This document shows, piece by piece, positions 57,701 to 63,594 of a DNA stretch of 64,000 nt; the first letter of the stretch is position 1; every line of letters starts with the position of its first letter. Source of the stretch: JAAYJT01 sp037446395 (GTDB taxonomy: Bacteria; Bacteroidota; Bacteroidia; Bacteroidales; JAAYJT01); NCBI GenBank assembly GCA_037446395.1, contig JBBIIP010000008.1, positions 1 to 64,000 of the forward strand, read 5' to 3'. The translations under genes and the position numbers were made by a program. Under the pieces are notes generated by a model. That model worked only from the letters and a program-made list of their open reading frames with translations, was not told the DNA's origin and did not search any database.

Positions 57701-58318
57701 TGTACCGCCATCTGCTGAAGCCATTACCCTGACGTTTAGGTTTGAGGAGGCAGCTGCATAAAAATAGAAGAAACGAACATACGGAGTTGTGGATGTGGCT
57801 AAATTGATGACCGGTGATTCCACCCTGCGCCAACCCAACCATGAAGCTGTTGATCCAAAATATGAGTCTTCCATGTATAAAACACCGTTGCCCGATACGG
57901 CACCTGTGGGTTTAATCCCTGTGCCATATCCTGGTATTGCCCATGCGGTTCCTGTCCAGGTATTTTGCTGCCAGTCTTTTTCTCCATCCACCCCATTGGC
58001 CGTAGGTGCTCCGGTTCCAATTTGAACGAACCGTGCTTGGGTCCAGCCTGCGGGAGCTGCCGGAGTTCCGGTAAATGGAGCGTCAAAATTCTGGTTGTGG
58101 TAAATGTTTCTATTGCCTTTGGGCTCGTTTGCGTTTTGTATGTTGGGAATAACAATACGGGCCAACTCTTGTGCACTCAGCTTGGGTGCGGCTGGTTGTA
58201 CTTTTTTAACAGTTTCTGTGCTTTGGTCAAGTACTGACTCAGCGAAGATACCGCTATTTTGCCCATAAGTCCACAGAATAGAACATGTGGCCATAACAAT
58301 CAGTAAAACTTTTTTCAT
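48779..58318 (-). CDS. giant multidomain surface/secreted protein with T9SS type A sorting domain
   Basis: A 3179-residue exported protein. The signal peptide (MKKVLLIVMATCSILWTYG) precedes Gln20. Domains in order (approximate residues): jelly-roll anchor-like (60-270); G8/beta-helix-like repeats (280-560); ASH-type domain (SPSSLSFGTVNIG, 750-850); module A1 (930-1133); Fn3-like (1135-1190); choice-of-anchor J (1195-1360); CARDB-like (1357-1470); carboxypeptidase-regulatory (1650-1726) and related beta domain (2036-2140); anchor J (2150-2306); module A2 (2453-2658), a clear duplicate of A1; regulatory domain (2730-2804); anchor J (2858-3028); and the T9SS type A domain (3103-3179, IYPVPASNILNIQM). 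No protease triad was seen. An adhesin or matrix role is likely. Confidence 0.9.
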   Translation of the reverse strand: MKKVLLIVMATCSILWTYGQNSGIFAESVLDQSTETVKKVQPAAPKLSAQELARIVIPNIQNANEPKGNRNIYHNQNFDAPFTGTPAAPAGWTQARFVQIGTGAPTANGVDGEKDWQQNTWTGTAWAIPGYGTGIKPTGAVSGNGVLYMEDSYFGSTASWLGWRRVESPVINLATSTTPYVRFFYFYAAASSNLNVRVMASADGGTTWKAIMLAHPNSDVTGTMATTTPWQRINVLIPSEFRTATAKFGIEVTNTWGTNDIYLDDFSVEEFTPTTITSAASGNWSDAATWVGGVVPNANNHVVIAAGHTVNSNVNIARCQNVTVNGTFQYGTTTTQFNHIYGDLTINAGGVYNSFSGTTGKRTMIGGSLINNGTINFSIGAGNLVWVGGAPATYSGTGSISTFISNTWHVNSGGVTYNAPVEVRNVVGLYNGPVNPNGNLTVGNIAVTTQTVERTSIGFLTQAPIWTAGITRTVNYITANLAPATKTTITTGHDFPIVAGVGIVGGTFLMSTHDNVQLNVPVDVGTATTGALTLTRGVLITSTTNILTLSSFIAGPAGTAPSILTPPTTHGSYVAGPMRINFPATGTTARNFALGVGTGFNGATPNSNVLKTVTFASTADWASVALRVSIVAAPSGTATSPLSNIMGTRAYRVERIGTTDLPAVATIAIRANNYTFGNSDGLTGDLSQIRVAQATSLTGPWAERSVSTGTGSIVTNTYYTYTTATAAPGPISPLATRGEFFAFGLAGAPAVFNFSPSSLSFGTVNIGATSPAQTVIMSNTGGTPLTVTSVATTGPNAAEFILTDANTYPLTLPGSVSRTFNVALRPTSAGGKTATVVMTTSLGTHQIALSGTAMVAPPAPRNLTAATIPSGVRLNWQPPLLPSGGPESTTDIPVANTTAPTLSKYAGPAADFAPAGGINVVTPHGSKNLGTRALLYNNGPFINAPGQGPSGSDGSVLQSALAMTTLGSSAAYPGFRVADDFVVTSTWSVQSFTFYGYQTGSTITSTFTGGYLQIWDGDPTVAGSQVVWGTLAVNRMTATSWTGAYRYSSTSVGTTRPIMQVVCSTPGLVLAPGTYWVDYGLTGTVASGPWVVPITINGQATTGNAKQFNNSTSTWANLNDGGSLTQQGLPFLVDGTSYNVAYNVYRNGVKIANNISAVTYSDAPVAPDTYTYGVTAVYGAPNPGESNPIEITVSVGIFPLAESFESTTFPPTGWTVFDADGATPIWVSSTAYNNTPGGTRSAFHNYGAAGAYQKGWLISRLVALPAATNIELSFWSYNTFPTYYGNNSVWVSTTAASPAVGNYTQVWTTSSVTAAWVKSVVDLTAFAGQNVWIAFHYQGDNAHGWYLDDVRVDPRYQKDLAATKVTGSITPTAGTATNYIVTVNNLGLAAQTTYTVSLFRQGGVLIGTKPGVAINPNQEIDFSFAWTPATATNTFLYGVVTLEGDANTANNTSPNLNVEVFPVGTVAVTIGTGTTLPAIRIPFDFYYKNSLVQSIYFAEEIGNVGGFLKGITYFNSFTTNLPNKDVKIWVGTTTWNDLSGGWVAPASLTLVYDGKVNFPSGTNSIYIPFTTPFLYTGGNLVVYTNRVWEDVYFNSNDKFFGTQTTNRPGRSRNVSADATVYNPLTPPTPAASQLSDWHPNTNLIFQLAYGNVQGIVRDASSNNPILGAQVILNNQTIVTLANGAFAFNDIQIGTYPLTVHKPGYASVTRQITILANQTITENVALVKEAVVPGAMMAVLNPSQTAVNLNWGLPNGAYEIIYDDGTAENHVAWQLAGNMNALRFTPASYPVNILRGSVNIGNGTFPPNGNVLVPFQMAVFDDDGPNGFPGTQLGVTTVTPTATGWVNFNLAPLNITLPSGDFYLAMIQGGNFPNCAPIAINQTNPVMRSYSRLVTGGGAWAVAGTNDFMIRAVVQSPGGMPGMALNSYFIGYEKPQPGLIFQNDPISVEGWVGDATYMPVEGSGDQFRNLLGYTVFRLLEGQESNEASWTMIGNPTNPVFVDNAWLTLSDNSYRWAVKARYVGGSVSGAVISNILRKNYLSNVTVRITLSDPVASPAGTRVTLTNNALSQYNYTAVAGANGVVNFPAVVKGAYTLNVLLDFYNPHTAQVSIMTNTMTINVNLLETTFPPSNLVVNPITLVATWNQASPPFPEVIANFNNGQIPTGWTVTSNGNAPLFKWQVIPDLGGSSLNGTPFVIANSDAAGSGTITLDEYLTSPVINCATQPSVVLEFDQYYRHLGTGSFGRVEVFNGTAWITVLEQTATAGSWTAPDKRIIDLTAHKNAQFQVRFRYFDNSVWAWYWAIDNIKISRGSTGTRSVTGYRVYLDGVLKGTTTSTTFTYNPREVTYGQSYLAGVEAVYQSGVSARITHQFTSLYLFKPCNLTGADIGHAVRLNWQAPGTCVSTEAVTFPFPLPGANQNPLPVLIAQSAKENTNVKGIADFAYIPGGVQPLPETQAVLFNNGPLITNSGAGPGGSHLSVLQGNLSMTTLGAGAQQTAGNSVADDFTVTGNWNVENVELFSYQTGSTTTSTITGAFLRIYNGNPSTTGTVIWGDLTTNRMTSTNWSNIYRVSNTTMTDVTRPIMRVVCSTPGLVLPAGTYWIEYTLTGSLASGPWVPPITIVGQTTTGNALQRTSTGWAALNDGGTLTPQGVPFIINGIAGSPPVATNGFNVYRGGLKIGSTASNTFTYTDQPLVAGTYTYTVTALYQMGANLVESPHEGPISVVVAPGPGFVQGVIYNNVSNVAIAGATVTAGTFSTTSLANGTYMLIAFEGPYNIRFSAAGYDDLVVPLTVVWNQTLTLNVGLTPRVPGITVSPTSFTIALPQNQTTTRTINVSNPGLGILNYSTSVIYGGVPTVILNEGFEGATFPPTGWLKMNPDGGTGWTSITAGTTPIPGWTGGTATAAPDGGTKMTFCTWNTGGAASNDQWLTTPRFTVSANSVLTFHVRRYSAYVDKLEIKLSTGVQNSPAAYTIMVGEIAFTATSTQEWELRTYNLGGLVAPGTQVHLGFREVVADNNLDGAAIFIDNVRVIGQLGWLSVAPPSGSVAAGANTNLTATINTAGLTPGTYTSTLRITSNAPTSPTNVNFTLGVTGVGVGIDDPLAESVLIYPVPASNILNIQMGDNIRNIRMINYLGQVMTEQDIKTAGTYTLDVKNLNNGAYLIQFVTKEGETFTRKVVVTK
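50345..50960 (-). repeat. module A2 of the giant protein (internal duplication)
   Basis: Encodes about 205 residues from LFNNGPLI to PFIING. It shares dense identity with module A1 (54915-55530): VADDF, SYQTGST/GYQTGST, RPIM.VVCSTPGLVL, GTYW, LTG..ASGPWV.PITI.GQ.TTGNA, LNDGG.LT.QG.PF. Confidence 0.85.
54915..55530 (-). repeat. module A1 of the giant protein (internal duplication)
   Basis: Encodes about 205 residues from LLYNNGPF to PFLVDG, homologous to module A2 about 1500 residues later. The module is followed in both cases by an Fn3-like unit beginning NVYR(N/G)G. Confidence 0.85.
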
Positions 58319-58863
58319 AATTTTTAGGTTTTTGTGAATTAATTAAGGGTTTACGCAAATTTTAGTTTTTATATTGATTTGATAAGAGCATGTATGTTTA
58401 AAATATTTCAAGAGGCTAAAATAGATAAAAAGATAAAAAGAAGTGAATTCATCAAATTATTCTTTCTATTTAATATATTTTGACCTTGTCGAGTGTATTC
58501 TCATTTTCAATAATTCGATGAGATCACAGCCCATGTCTCACTTTTTCAAATGATTATAGAATATCACCTTTGGTTCTATGCAGCTATTCATGACTTCGCT
58601 TTGAACACTGTTTTCAGTAAAAAGGATCATAAATTTGTGACTAGTTATTTCCAAAGATTCTAAAATTCTCCATGTTTTGGGACATATGCAAACATTTCAG
58701 GTGAAATTGATCCGACAATAAAATTTTAAGGTGTTCAAAAAATACCCCTTGGTTTTATCAGGGAAGGTTTGTCAATTTTTATAAAAGATTCCAAAAAACA
58801 TGGGCAGATCTGACTTTCTAACTGTTGGTCAAAATATTATAAAATAAAAACAGCAGGGCCAGC

Positions 58864-58871
58864 CAAAATTA
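58864..58871 (-). promoter_or_regulatory. candidate -7 promoter element far upstream of the giant gene
   Basis: On the minus strand this reads TAATTTTG, matching TAnnTTTG, about 546 nt upstream of the ATG at 58318. Confidence 0.3.
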
Positions 58872-58954
58872 GCAGAATGTATTTTTTTGCTCCATTTATT
58901 ATCGGTTTGGTTAATAATCGTTTTTTAAAATCCACCTTCGGTTTTTACACTATG

Positions 58955-58978
58955 CAAATATACTGCAAGATTCTTGCA
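58955..58978 (-). promoter_or_regulatory. candidate -7 element with an adjoining palindrome
   Basis: TATATTTG on the minus strand (58962-58955) abuts TGCAAGA-T-TCTTGCA (58964-58978), a perfect palindrome around one central base. It lies 30 bp after the aldehyde dehydrogenase stop and could be an operator. Confidence 0.35.
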
Positions 58979-59008
58979 AAAATAAAAATTGTTCAAAAAT
59001 AATATCTG

Positions 59009-60427
59009 CTAAAAATTTTTGACCAGGCATTTTGGTTCCATCATCTCCCGAATGGCATATTTCACACCCTCACGCCCCTGTCCGGAATCTTTTACTCCAC
59101 CGTAAGGCATATGATCCACCCTGAATGTTGGCACATCATTGATGATGACGCCTCCCACTTCGAGGTGCTCAAATGCAAAATTCATTTCATTAATTTTGTT
59201 GGTAAAAACTCCTGCCTGAAGTCCATAGCGACCATCATTTATCCAATCTACAGCCTGTTCGAATGTTGAATAAGGTTCAATAATCACCACGGGGCCAAAT
59301 ACTTCGAGTGAACACACTTTCATCTCAGGCTTTGTGCCTGTGATCACAGTAGGTTGAAAAAACGCACCTTTGCACCCCCCTCCGGTCAGGGTTTCTGCGC
59401 CACCCGCGATTGCTTCATTTACCCATGATTCTACACGCTTGGCATTTTCTTCGTTGATCATTGCGGATATTTCTGTCGAAGCTTCCAAAGGGTTTCCTGT
59501 TTTCAAACGCGCTGTTAATGCGGCAAACTCACTTAAAAATATTTTAAAAATCTTTTCTTGCACAAAAATGCGTTGTGTGTGTATGCAGACCTGGCCGGAA
59601 TAAGCAAATCCACCCGTTATGCAACGCTTCAATGTCCATGCAAAATCACATGAGTCTGAGACAATGACGCCGGCATTTCCCCCAAGTTCCAACACTACTT
59701 TTTTCTTTCCTGCTTGATGCTTCATATTCCAACCAACTTCAGGAGAACCCGTAAAAGATAACAATTTAAATCTCTCGTCCGTAACAAGCTGATTTCCTGT
59801 ATTTCTGTCCATTGGCAGGATTGAAACTGCGCCTTTCGGCAGGTTGGTTTGATCAATAAGTTTTGCAAGCTCAAGGGTTGAGAGGGGGGTTGAACTTGAA
59901 GGTTTAAGCACAATCGGGCATCCGGCAGCTATGGCGGGAGCTATTTTGTGAACTGCAAGGTTCATCGGAAAATTAAATGGTGCTATGCCCGCAACAAGTC
60001 CTATCGGAAAATATTTTACTAATGCTTCTTTTCCTTCTCCAGTCGGAGTCCAGTCGAGACTGAGATATTCTTTCGGAAGCCGCTTGGTTTCTTCTGCTGC
60101 TATTTTGAAAGTTTCGGCAGCGCGCTCGATTTCGCCTGTTGCCAAGTGTATTGGTTTCGCTGCTTCTGATGCCAAAACTTCCGCCAAACGCTCCTTTTGG
60201 TCAATTAAGCCATGAAAAATCTGCATTAAAATATCATATCTCCTGAAGGCCGGAAGCGTTTTGAGCAATGGAAAGACCCGTTGCGCTTTTGCAATGGTTT
60301 CTTCAAGTTCGTCGGTTCCTGCCAGGCACACCATAGCCAGGTGGCTGCCGTCGTATGGGTTTCGTACTTCAATTTCCTGGCTTGTTTTACGAAATTCTCC
60401 GGCCAAATAAATCGGTTTGCAAATCAT
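59009..60427 (-). CDS. NAD(P)+-dependent aldehyde dehydrogenase
   Basis: A 472-residue ALDH-superfamily enzyme that oxidises an aldehyde to the acid. The catalytic Cys281 lies in YSGQVCIHTQR, the general-base Glu in VVLELGGNAG, and the transition-state Asn in APFNFPMNLA. Cofactor-binding segments VLKPSSSTPL and LSFTGSPEVG are intact. The set resembles lactaldehyde/phosphonoacetaldehyde-type dehydrogenases, but the substrate cannot be assigned. Cytoplasmic, monocistronic, divergent from the EamA transporter gene. Confidence 0.93.
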   Translation of the reverse strand: MICKPIYLAGEFRKTSQEIEVRNPYDGSHLAMVCLAGTDELEETIAKAQRVFPLLKTLPAFRRYDILMQIFHGLIDQKERLAEVLASEAAKPIHLATGEIERAAETFKIAAEETKRLPKEYLSLDWTPTGEGKEALVKYFPIGLVAGIAPFNFPMNLAVHKIAPAIAAGCPIVLKPSSSTPLSTLELAKLIDQTNLPKGAVSILPMDRNTGNQLVTDERFKLLSFTGSPEVGWNMKHQAGKKKVVLELGGNAGVIVSDSCDFAWTLKRCITGGFAYSGQVCIHTQRIFVQEKIFKIFLSEFAALTARLKTGNPLEASTEISAMINEENAKRVESWVNEAIAGGAETLTGGGCKGAFFQPTVITGTKPEMKVCSLEVFGPVVIIEPYSTFEQAVDWINDGRYGLQAGVFTNKINEMNFAFEHLEVGGVIINDVPTFRVDHMPYGGVKDSGQGREGVKYAIREMMEPKCLVKNF

Positions 60428-60464
60428 TTGATAAGGTAGTTTTAATACGAAATTAGCACAAAAA

Positions 60465-60472
60465 CAAATGTA
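60465..60472 (-). promoter_or_regulatory. -7 promoter element of the aldehyde dehydrogenase gene
   Basis: On the minus strand this reads TACATTTG, matching TAnnTTTG, about 38 nt upstream of the ATG at 60427. Confidence 0.45.
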
Positions 60473-60532
60473 GGCAAAAGTTGGATGTTTTAAACTTAAC
60501 CTTCTTCTAACACCAAAGGGTTATCATTTCTG

Positions 60533-60560
60533 TTGGGCATAGATATATCGCTTACTTTTG
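60533..60560 (+). promoter_or_regulatory. promoter of the EamA transporter gene
   Basis: A TTG at 60533-60535, a 17-bp spacer and TACTTTTG at 60553-60560 fit the -33/-7 pattern. The TTG at 60558 in the -7 box is therefore not a start codon. Confidence 0.55.
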
Positions 60561-60578
60561 CAACAAATCTACTGTGCT

Positions 60579-61535
60579 GTGACCATTGGAAAAAACTCGG
60601 AAAGCTCTACCATAACCTGGATTATTATCAGTATTCTTGCGATAACCTGGGGAAGTTCATTCATTTTGATGAAACGCGGTTTGGCAGTGTTTTCGAGCAA
60701 CGAAGTGGGGGCTCTGCGTATCGTAATAAGTTTCTTGGTTTTGCTTCCTTTTGCCATAAAACGAATACGAAAAATTTCAATAAAAGATGCTGGAAACCTG
60801 GCTCTTGCTGGCTTGATTGGAAATGGGATACCGGCATTTCTGTTTGCGAAAGCCCAAACAGTAATTGATAGTTCAGTAGCAGGAATACTCAATTCGCTCA
60901 CACCACTTTTTACTGTCATAGTTGGCTTGTTGGCTTTCAAAATTCAACCCCGCTGGTTCAATGTTTTAGGAGTGATTTTGGGTCTTATCGGGGCAGTTGG
61001 TTTGGTAATGGTGAGCAGCAGCGGAAATTATAGTTTTCAATTTTCTTATGCTATGCTTATCGTGATTGCTACATTGCTCTATGCCACAAACTCAAATATA
61101 ATTAAGGTATGGCTCAGAAACATTGACCCTGTAGGAATTGTATCATTGGCTTTCTTTTGCATCGGACCTCCTACATTTATATATCTAATATTTTTCACAG
61201 ATGTTTTCACGCAGCTATCCACCAATCCGCTGGCATGGAGAGGGATGGGATACATGTGTATACTTTCAGTTGGCGGTACTGCAATTGCCCTGATACTTTT
61301 CAACAAATTACTGAAAATAACCACTCCGCTCTTTGCCTCTTCCATAACCTATCTGATGCCTGTGATCGCACTGATTTGGGGCCTGCTCGATGGCGAAAAG
61401 TTAAATTGGAGTTATGCATTATGGGTGCTGATGATTCTTTCGGGAGTAATTCTCGTGAGTTCGAAACATGTTGATAGCATGCCTTTGGTGGGAATTATTA
61501 TCAGGAAAATAAAAAATTACGGCATTGTGTTGTGA
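60579..61535 (+). CDS. EamA/DMT family transporter
   Basis: An approximately 318-residue ten-helix drug/metabolite transporter made of two EamA halves (TWIIISILAITWGSSFILMKRGL near the start; YALWVLMILSGVILVSS at the end). Conserved features include FAKAQTVIDSSVAGILNSLTPLF before helix 4. Substrate unknown. The start is placed at the GTG 60579; the in-frame TTG at 60558 is inside the promoter. This gives a leader of only about 12 nt, which is short but possible in Bacteroidetes. Confidence 0.83.
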   Translation: MTIGKNSESSTITWIIISILAITWGSSFILMKRGLAVFSSNEVGALRIVISFLVLLPFAIKRIRKISIKDAGNLALAGLIGNGIPAFLFAKAQTVIDSSVAGILNSLTPLFTVIVGLLAFKIQPRWFNVLGVILGLIGAVGLVMVSSSGNYSFQFSYAMLIVIATLLYATNSNIIKVWLRNIDPVGIVSLAFFCIGPPTFIYLIFFTDVFTQLSTNPLAWRGMGYMCILSVGGTAIALILFNKLLKITTPLFASSITYLMPVIALIWGLLDGEKLNWSYALWVLMILSGVILVSSKHVDSMPLVGIIIRKIKNYGIVL

Positions 61536-61561
61536 TTATTGTTTTTTTATCTAATTTTGCA
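61530..61561 (+). promoter_or_regulatory. promoter of rplU-rpmA
   Basis: TTG (61530-61532), a 19-bp spacer and TAATTTTG (61552-61559). The 20 bases 61542-61561 are identical to those at 62282-62301 upstream of serS. Confidence 0.65.
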
Positions 61562-61592
61562 CCCCACTTTTAAGGTATAAATACGAAAGAAA

Positions 61593-61907
61593 ATGATCGC
61601 AATTGTTGACATCGCTGGACAGCAATTCAAGGTTGAAAACGGCAAGAAACTCTTCGTTCACCGCCTCCCTGGCGATGAAGGCACGAATGTTGAGTTTGGC
61701 CAGGTGCTGCTGATTGATAATGAAGGCGCGATTACGGTAGGAACTCCTGTTGTAGAAGGCGCCTCGGTAACCGCAAAGATTCTTGAACACATGAAAGGGG
61801 ATAAGGTTACAGTGTTTAAAAAGAAAAGAAGAAAAGGCTATCAGAAATCAACAGGCCACAGACAGTACTTGTCGAAAATTCAAATTGAAAATATTGTTGG
61901 TGTTTAA
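61593..61907 (+). CDS. rplU: 50S ribosomal protein L21
   Basis: A 104-residue L21 with the family opening MIAIVDIAGQQFKVENGKKLFV and the C-terminal RNA-binding part VFKKKRRKGYQKSTGHRQ. It binds 23S rRNA in the large subunit. A purine-rich GAAAGAAA lies just before the ATG. Cotranscribed with rpmA, 44 bp downstream. Confidence 0.97.
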   Translation: MIAIVDIAGQQFKVENGKKLFVHRLPGDEGTNVEFGQVLLIDNEGAITVGTPVVEGASVTAKILEHMKGDKVTVFKKKRRKGYQKSTGHRQYLSKIQIENIVGV

Positions 61908-61951
61908 TTTTTGTTTAACCTCCTGAAAATAAGGACTTAAATCATTTATAT

Positions 61952-62221
61952 ATGGCTCACAAGAAAGGTGCTGGCAGTTCGAGTAATGGTCGTGAATCGC
62001 ACAGCAAACGTTTAGGCGTTAAAATTTATGGCGGGCAATTTGCAAAAGCCGGAAATATTATCGTGCGTCAGCGCGGAACTGTTCATGCCCCCGGAATCAA
62101 CGTTGGCATGGGCAAAGATCATAGTTTATTTGCCCTATCGGATGGAAGAGTCGAATTTAAGAAGCGACATAATAATAAATCCTACGTTTCAGTTTTCCCA
62201 CTCATCGAACAAGTGCAATAA
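61952..62221 (+). CDS. rpmA: 50S ribosomal protein L27
   Basis: An 89-residue L27 starting MAHKKGAGSSSNGRES, without the cleaved N-terminal extension seen in Firmicutes. The core GQFAKAGNIIVRQRGT is intact. It contacts the peptidyl-transferase centre. Followed by a terminator at 62256-62288. Confidence 0.97.
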   Translation: MAHKKGAGSSSNGRESHSKRLGVKIYGGQFAKAGNIIVRQRGTVHAPGINVGMGKDHSLFALSDGRVEFKKRHNNKSYVSVFPLIEQVQ

Positions 62222-62255
62222 ACCAGAATCTTAAATTGAATTACCCCACAACCAG

Positions 62256-62288
62256 ATCCCGGTTCCTTAGCAGAGCCGGGATTTTTTT
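62256..62288 (+). terminator. rho-independent terminator after rpmA
   Basis: A 10-bp stem (62256-62265 with 62273-62282, one G-U pair) and 7-nt loop run straight into a seven-T tract. The tract also starts the serS promoter segment, so the end of one unit and the start of the next overlap. Confidence 0.85.
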
Positions 62289-62291
62289 ATC

Positions 62292-62299
62292 TAATTTTG
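62292..62299 (+). promoter_or_regulatory. -7 promoter element of serS
   Basis: TAATTTTG matches TAnnTTTG, about 21 nt upstream of the ATG at 62320. The region corresponding to -33 falls in the terminator stem and has no TTG. Confidence 0.5.
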
Positions 62300-62319
62300 C
62301 AAATATTTAAACCTATTAT

Positions 62320-63591
62320 ATGCTCGAACTGCAATTTATCAGAGAAAACCCTGCCCGTGTCAGCGAACTGCTTGCTATTAAAAACTTCGATTCCAAAGAT
62401 CTGGTAATGCAAATCCTTGATCTTGACAAATCGCGCAGGGAAAACAAGAACAAACTCGACCAATGCCTTGCTGAAACCAAGAACATCTCAAAAGAAATAG
62501 GGATAATGATTCAGGCTGGAAATCAGGATCGGGCCGAAATATTAAAAGAAAAAATCTCGGACTTGAAGTTGAGATCCAAGAACCTTGACGAAGCCATGAA
62601 CCAGGATGAACTGCAGCAGAATAAATTGCTGGTTCAACTACCAAACCTACCAAATCCACTTGTAAAGCCAGGGAAAACCCCAGAGGACAATGAAGTTGTT
62701 CATAGTGAAGGAGTTATACCAGTTTTGGCCACCGATGCAGTTCCTCACTGGGAATTGTGTCAGGCATATGGGATTGTTGATTTTGAACTAGGTGTAAAAA
62801 TTACCGGCACAGGATTTCCGGTGTATCGCGGGCAGGGTGCCCGACTGCAACGGGCCTTGATCAATTTTTTTCTCGACCAGGGCATCAAGGCCGGTTATGT
62901 CGAATATCAACCCCCTCTCTTGGTCAATGAAGCATCGGGTTACGGTACAGGACAATTGCCCGACAAAGACGGGCAGATGTACTTTATTAATGAAGACCAA
63001 TTCTATTTGATTCCAACTGCCGAAGTTCCGGTTACAAATCTTTATCGGGACATGATTTTGAAAGAGAGCGACCTTCCGGTAAAAAACATTGCTTATTCAA
63101 ATTGTTTCAGGCGCGAAGCCGGATCCTACGGAAAAGAAGTGCGTGGCCTGAACCGCCTGCACCAGTTCGACAAAGTGGAGATTGTACAAATACAACTCCC
63201 CGATCAGTCGTGGAATGCCCTGGAGGAAATGAAAGAGTATGTGGCCGGGCTTTTAAGAAAGCTCGAACTTCCATTTCGAATTTTAAGGCTATGCGGCGGT
63301 GATCTGAGTTTTGCATCTGCAATGACCTACGATTTGGAGGTGTTTTCTGCCGGGCAGCAACGTTGGCTCGAGGTGAGTTCGGTTTCGAATTTTGAGACTT
63401 TTCAATCAAACCGCATGAAATTGCGTTTTAAAGATGCAACGGGCAAAACCAGGTTGCTACACACACTAAATGGCAGTGCGCTTGCGTTACCCCGGATAGT
63501 GGCAGCTTTGCTCGAAAACAATCAAACCAAGGAGGGTATCCGGATTCCAACAATGCTGCAACCATATACCGGATTTGATATGATCAGGTAA
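62320..63591 (+). CDS. serS: seryl-tRNA synthetase
   Basis: A 423-residue class II aminoacyl-tRNA synthetase that charges tRNA-Ser. The N-terminal coiled-coil arm (about residues 25-105, EIGIMIQAGNQDRAEILKEK) contacts the tRNA. Motif 2 is FRREAGSYGKEVRGLNRLHQF (near residue 265) and motif 3 is LNGSALALPRIVAALLENNQ near the end. TAEVPVTNLYRD and EVSSVSNFETFQSNR are characteristic of bacterial SerRS. The downstream TPR gene starts 3 bp after the stop. Confidence 0.97.
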   Translation: MLELQFIRENPARVSELLAIKNFDSKDLVMQILDLDKSRRENKNKLDQCLAETKNISKEIGIMIQAGNQDRAEILKEKISDLKLRSKNLDEAMNQDELQQNKLLVQLPNLPNPLVKPGKTPEDNEVVHSEGVIPVLATDAVPHWELCQAYGIVDFELGVKITGTGFPVYRGQGARLQRALINFFLDQGIKAGYVEYQPPLLVNEASGYGTGQLPDKDGQMYFINEDQFYLIPTAEVPVTNLYRDMILKESDLPVKNIAYSNCFRREAGSYGKEVRGLNRLHQFDKVEIVQIQLPDQSWNALEEMKEYVAGLLRKLELPFRILRLCGGDLSFASAMTYDLEVFSAGQQRWLEVSSVSNFETFQSNRMKLRFKDATGKTRLLHTLNGSALALPRIVAALLENNQTKEGIRIPTMLQPYTGFDMIR

Positions 63592-63594
63592 GTT

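Larger units (their letters stand above)
58319..59008. other. 690-bp AT-rich intergenic region upstream of the giant gene
   Basis: No protein-coding frame is supported on either strand. Two minus-strand -7 boxes (58864-58871, 58955-58962) and a palindrome at 58964-58978 lie near its distal end. A minus-strand transcript from them would have a 540-630-nt leader before the giant gene. No tRNA or known riboswitch pattern was recognised. Confidence 0.5.

Noticed and set aside
49146..57842. Many open frames opposite the giant gene
   Set aside because: They follow from the base composition of a long repeat-rich gene and show no domains or starts.
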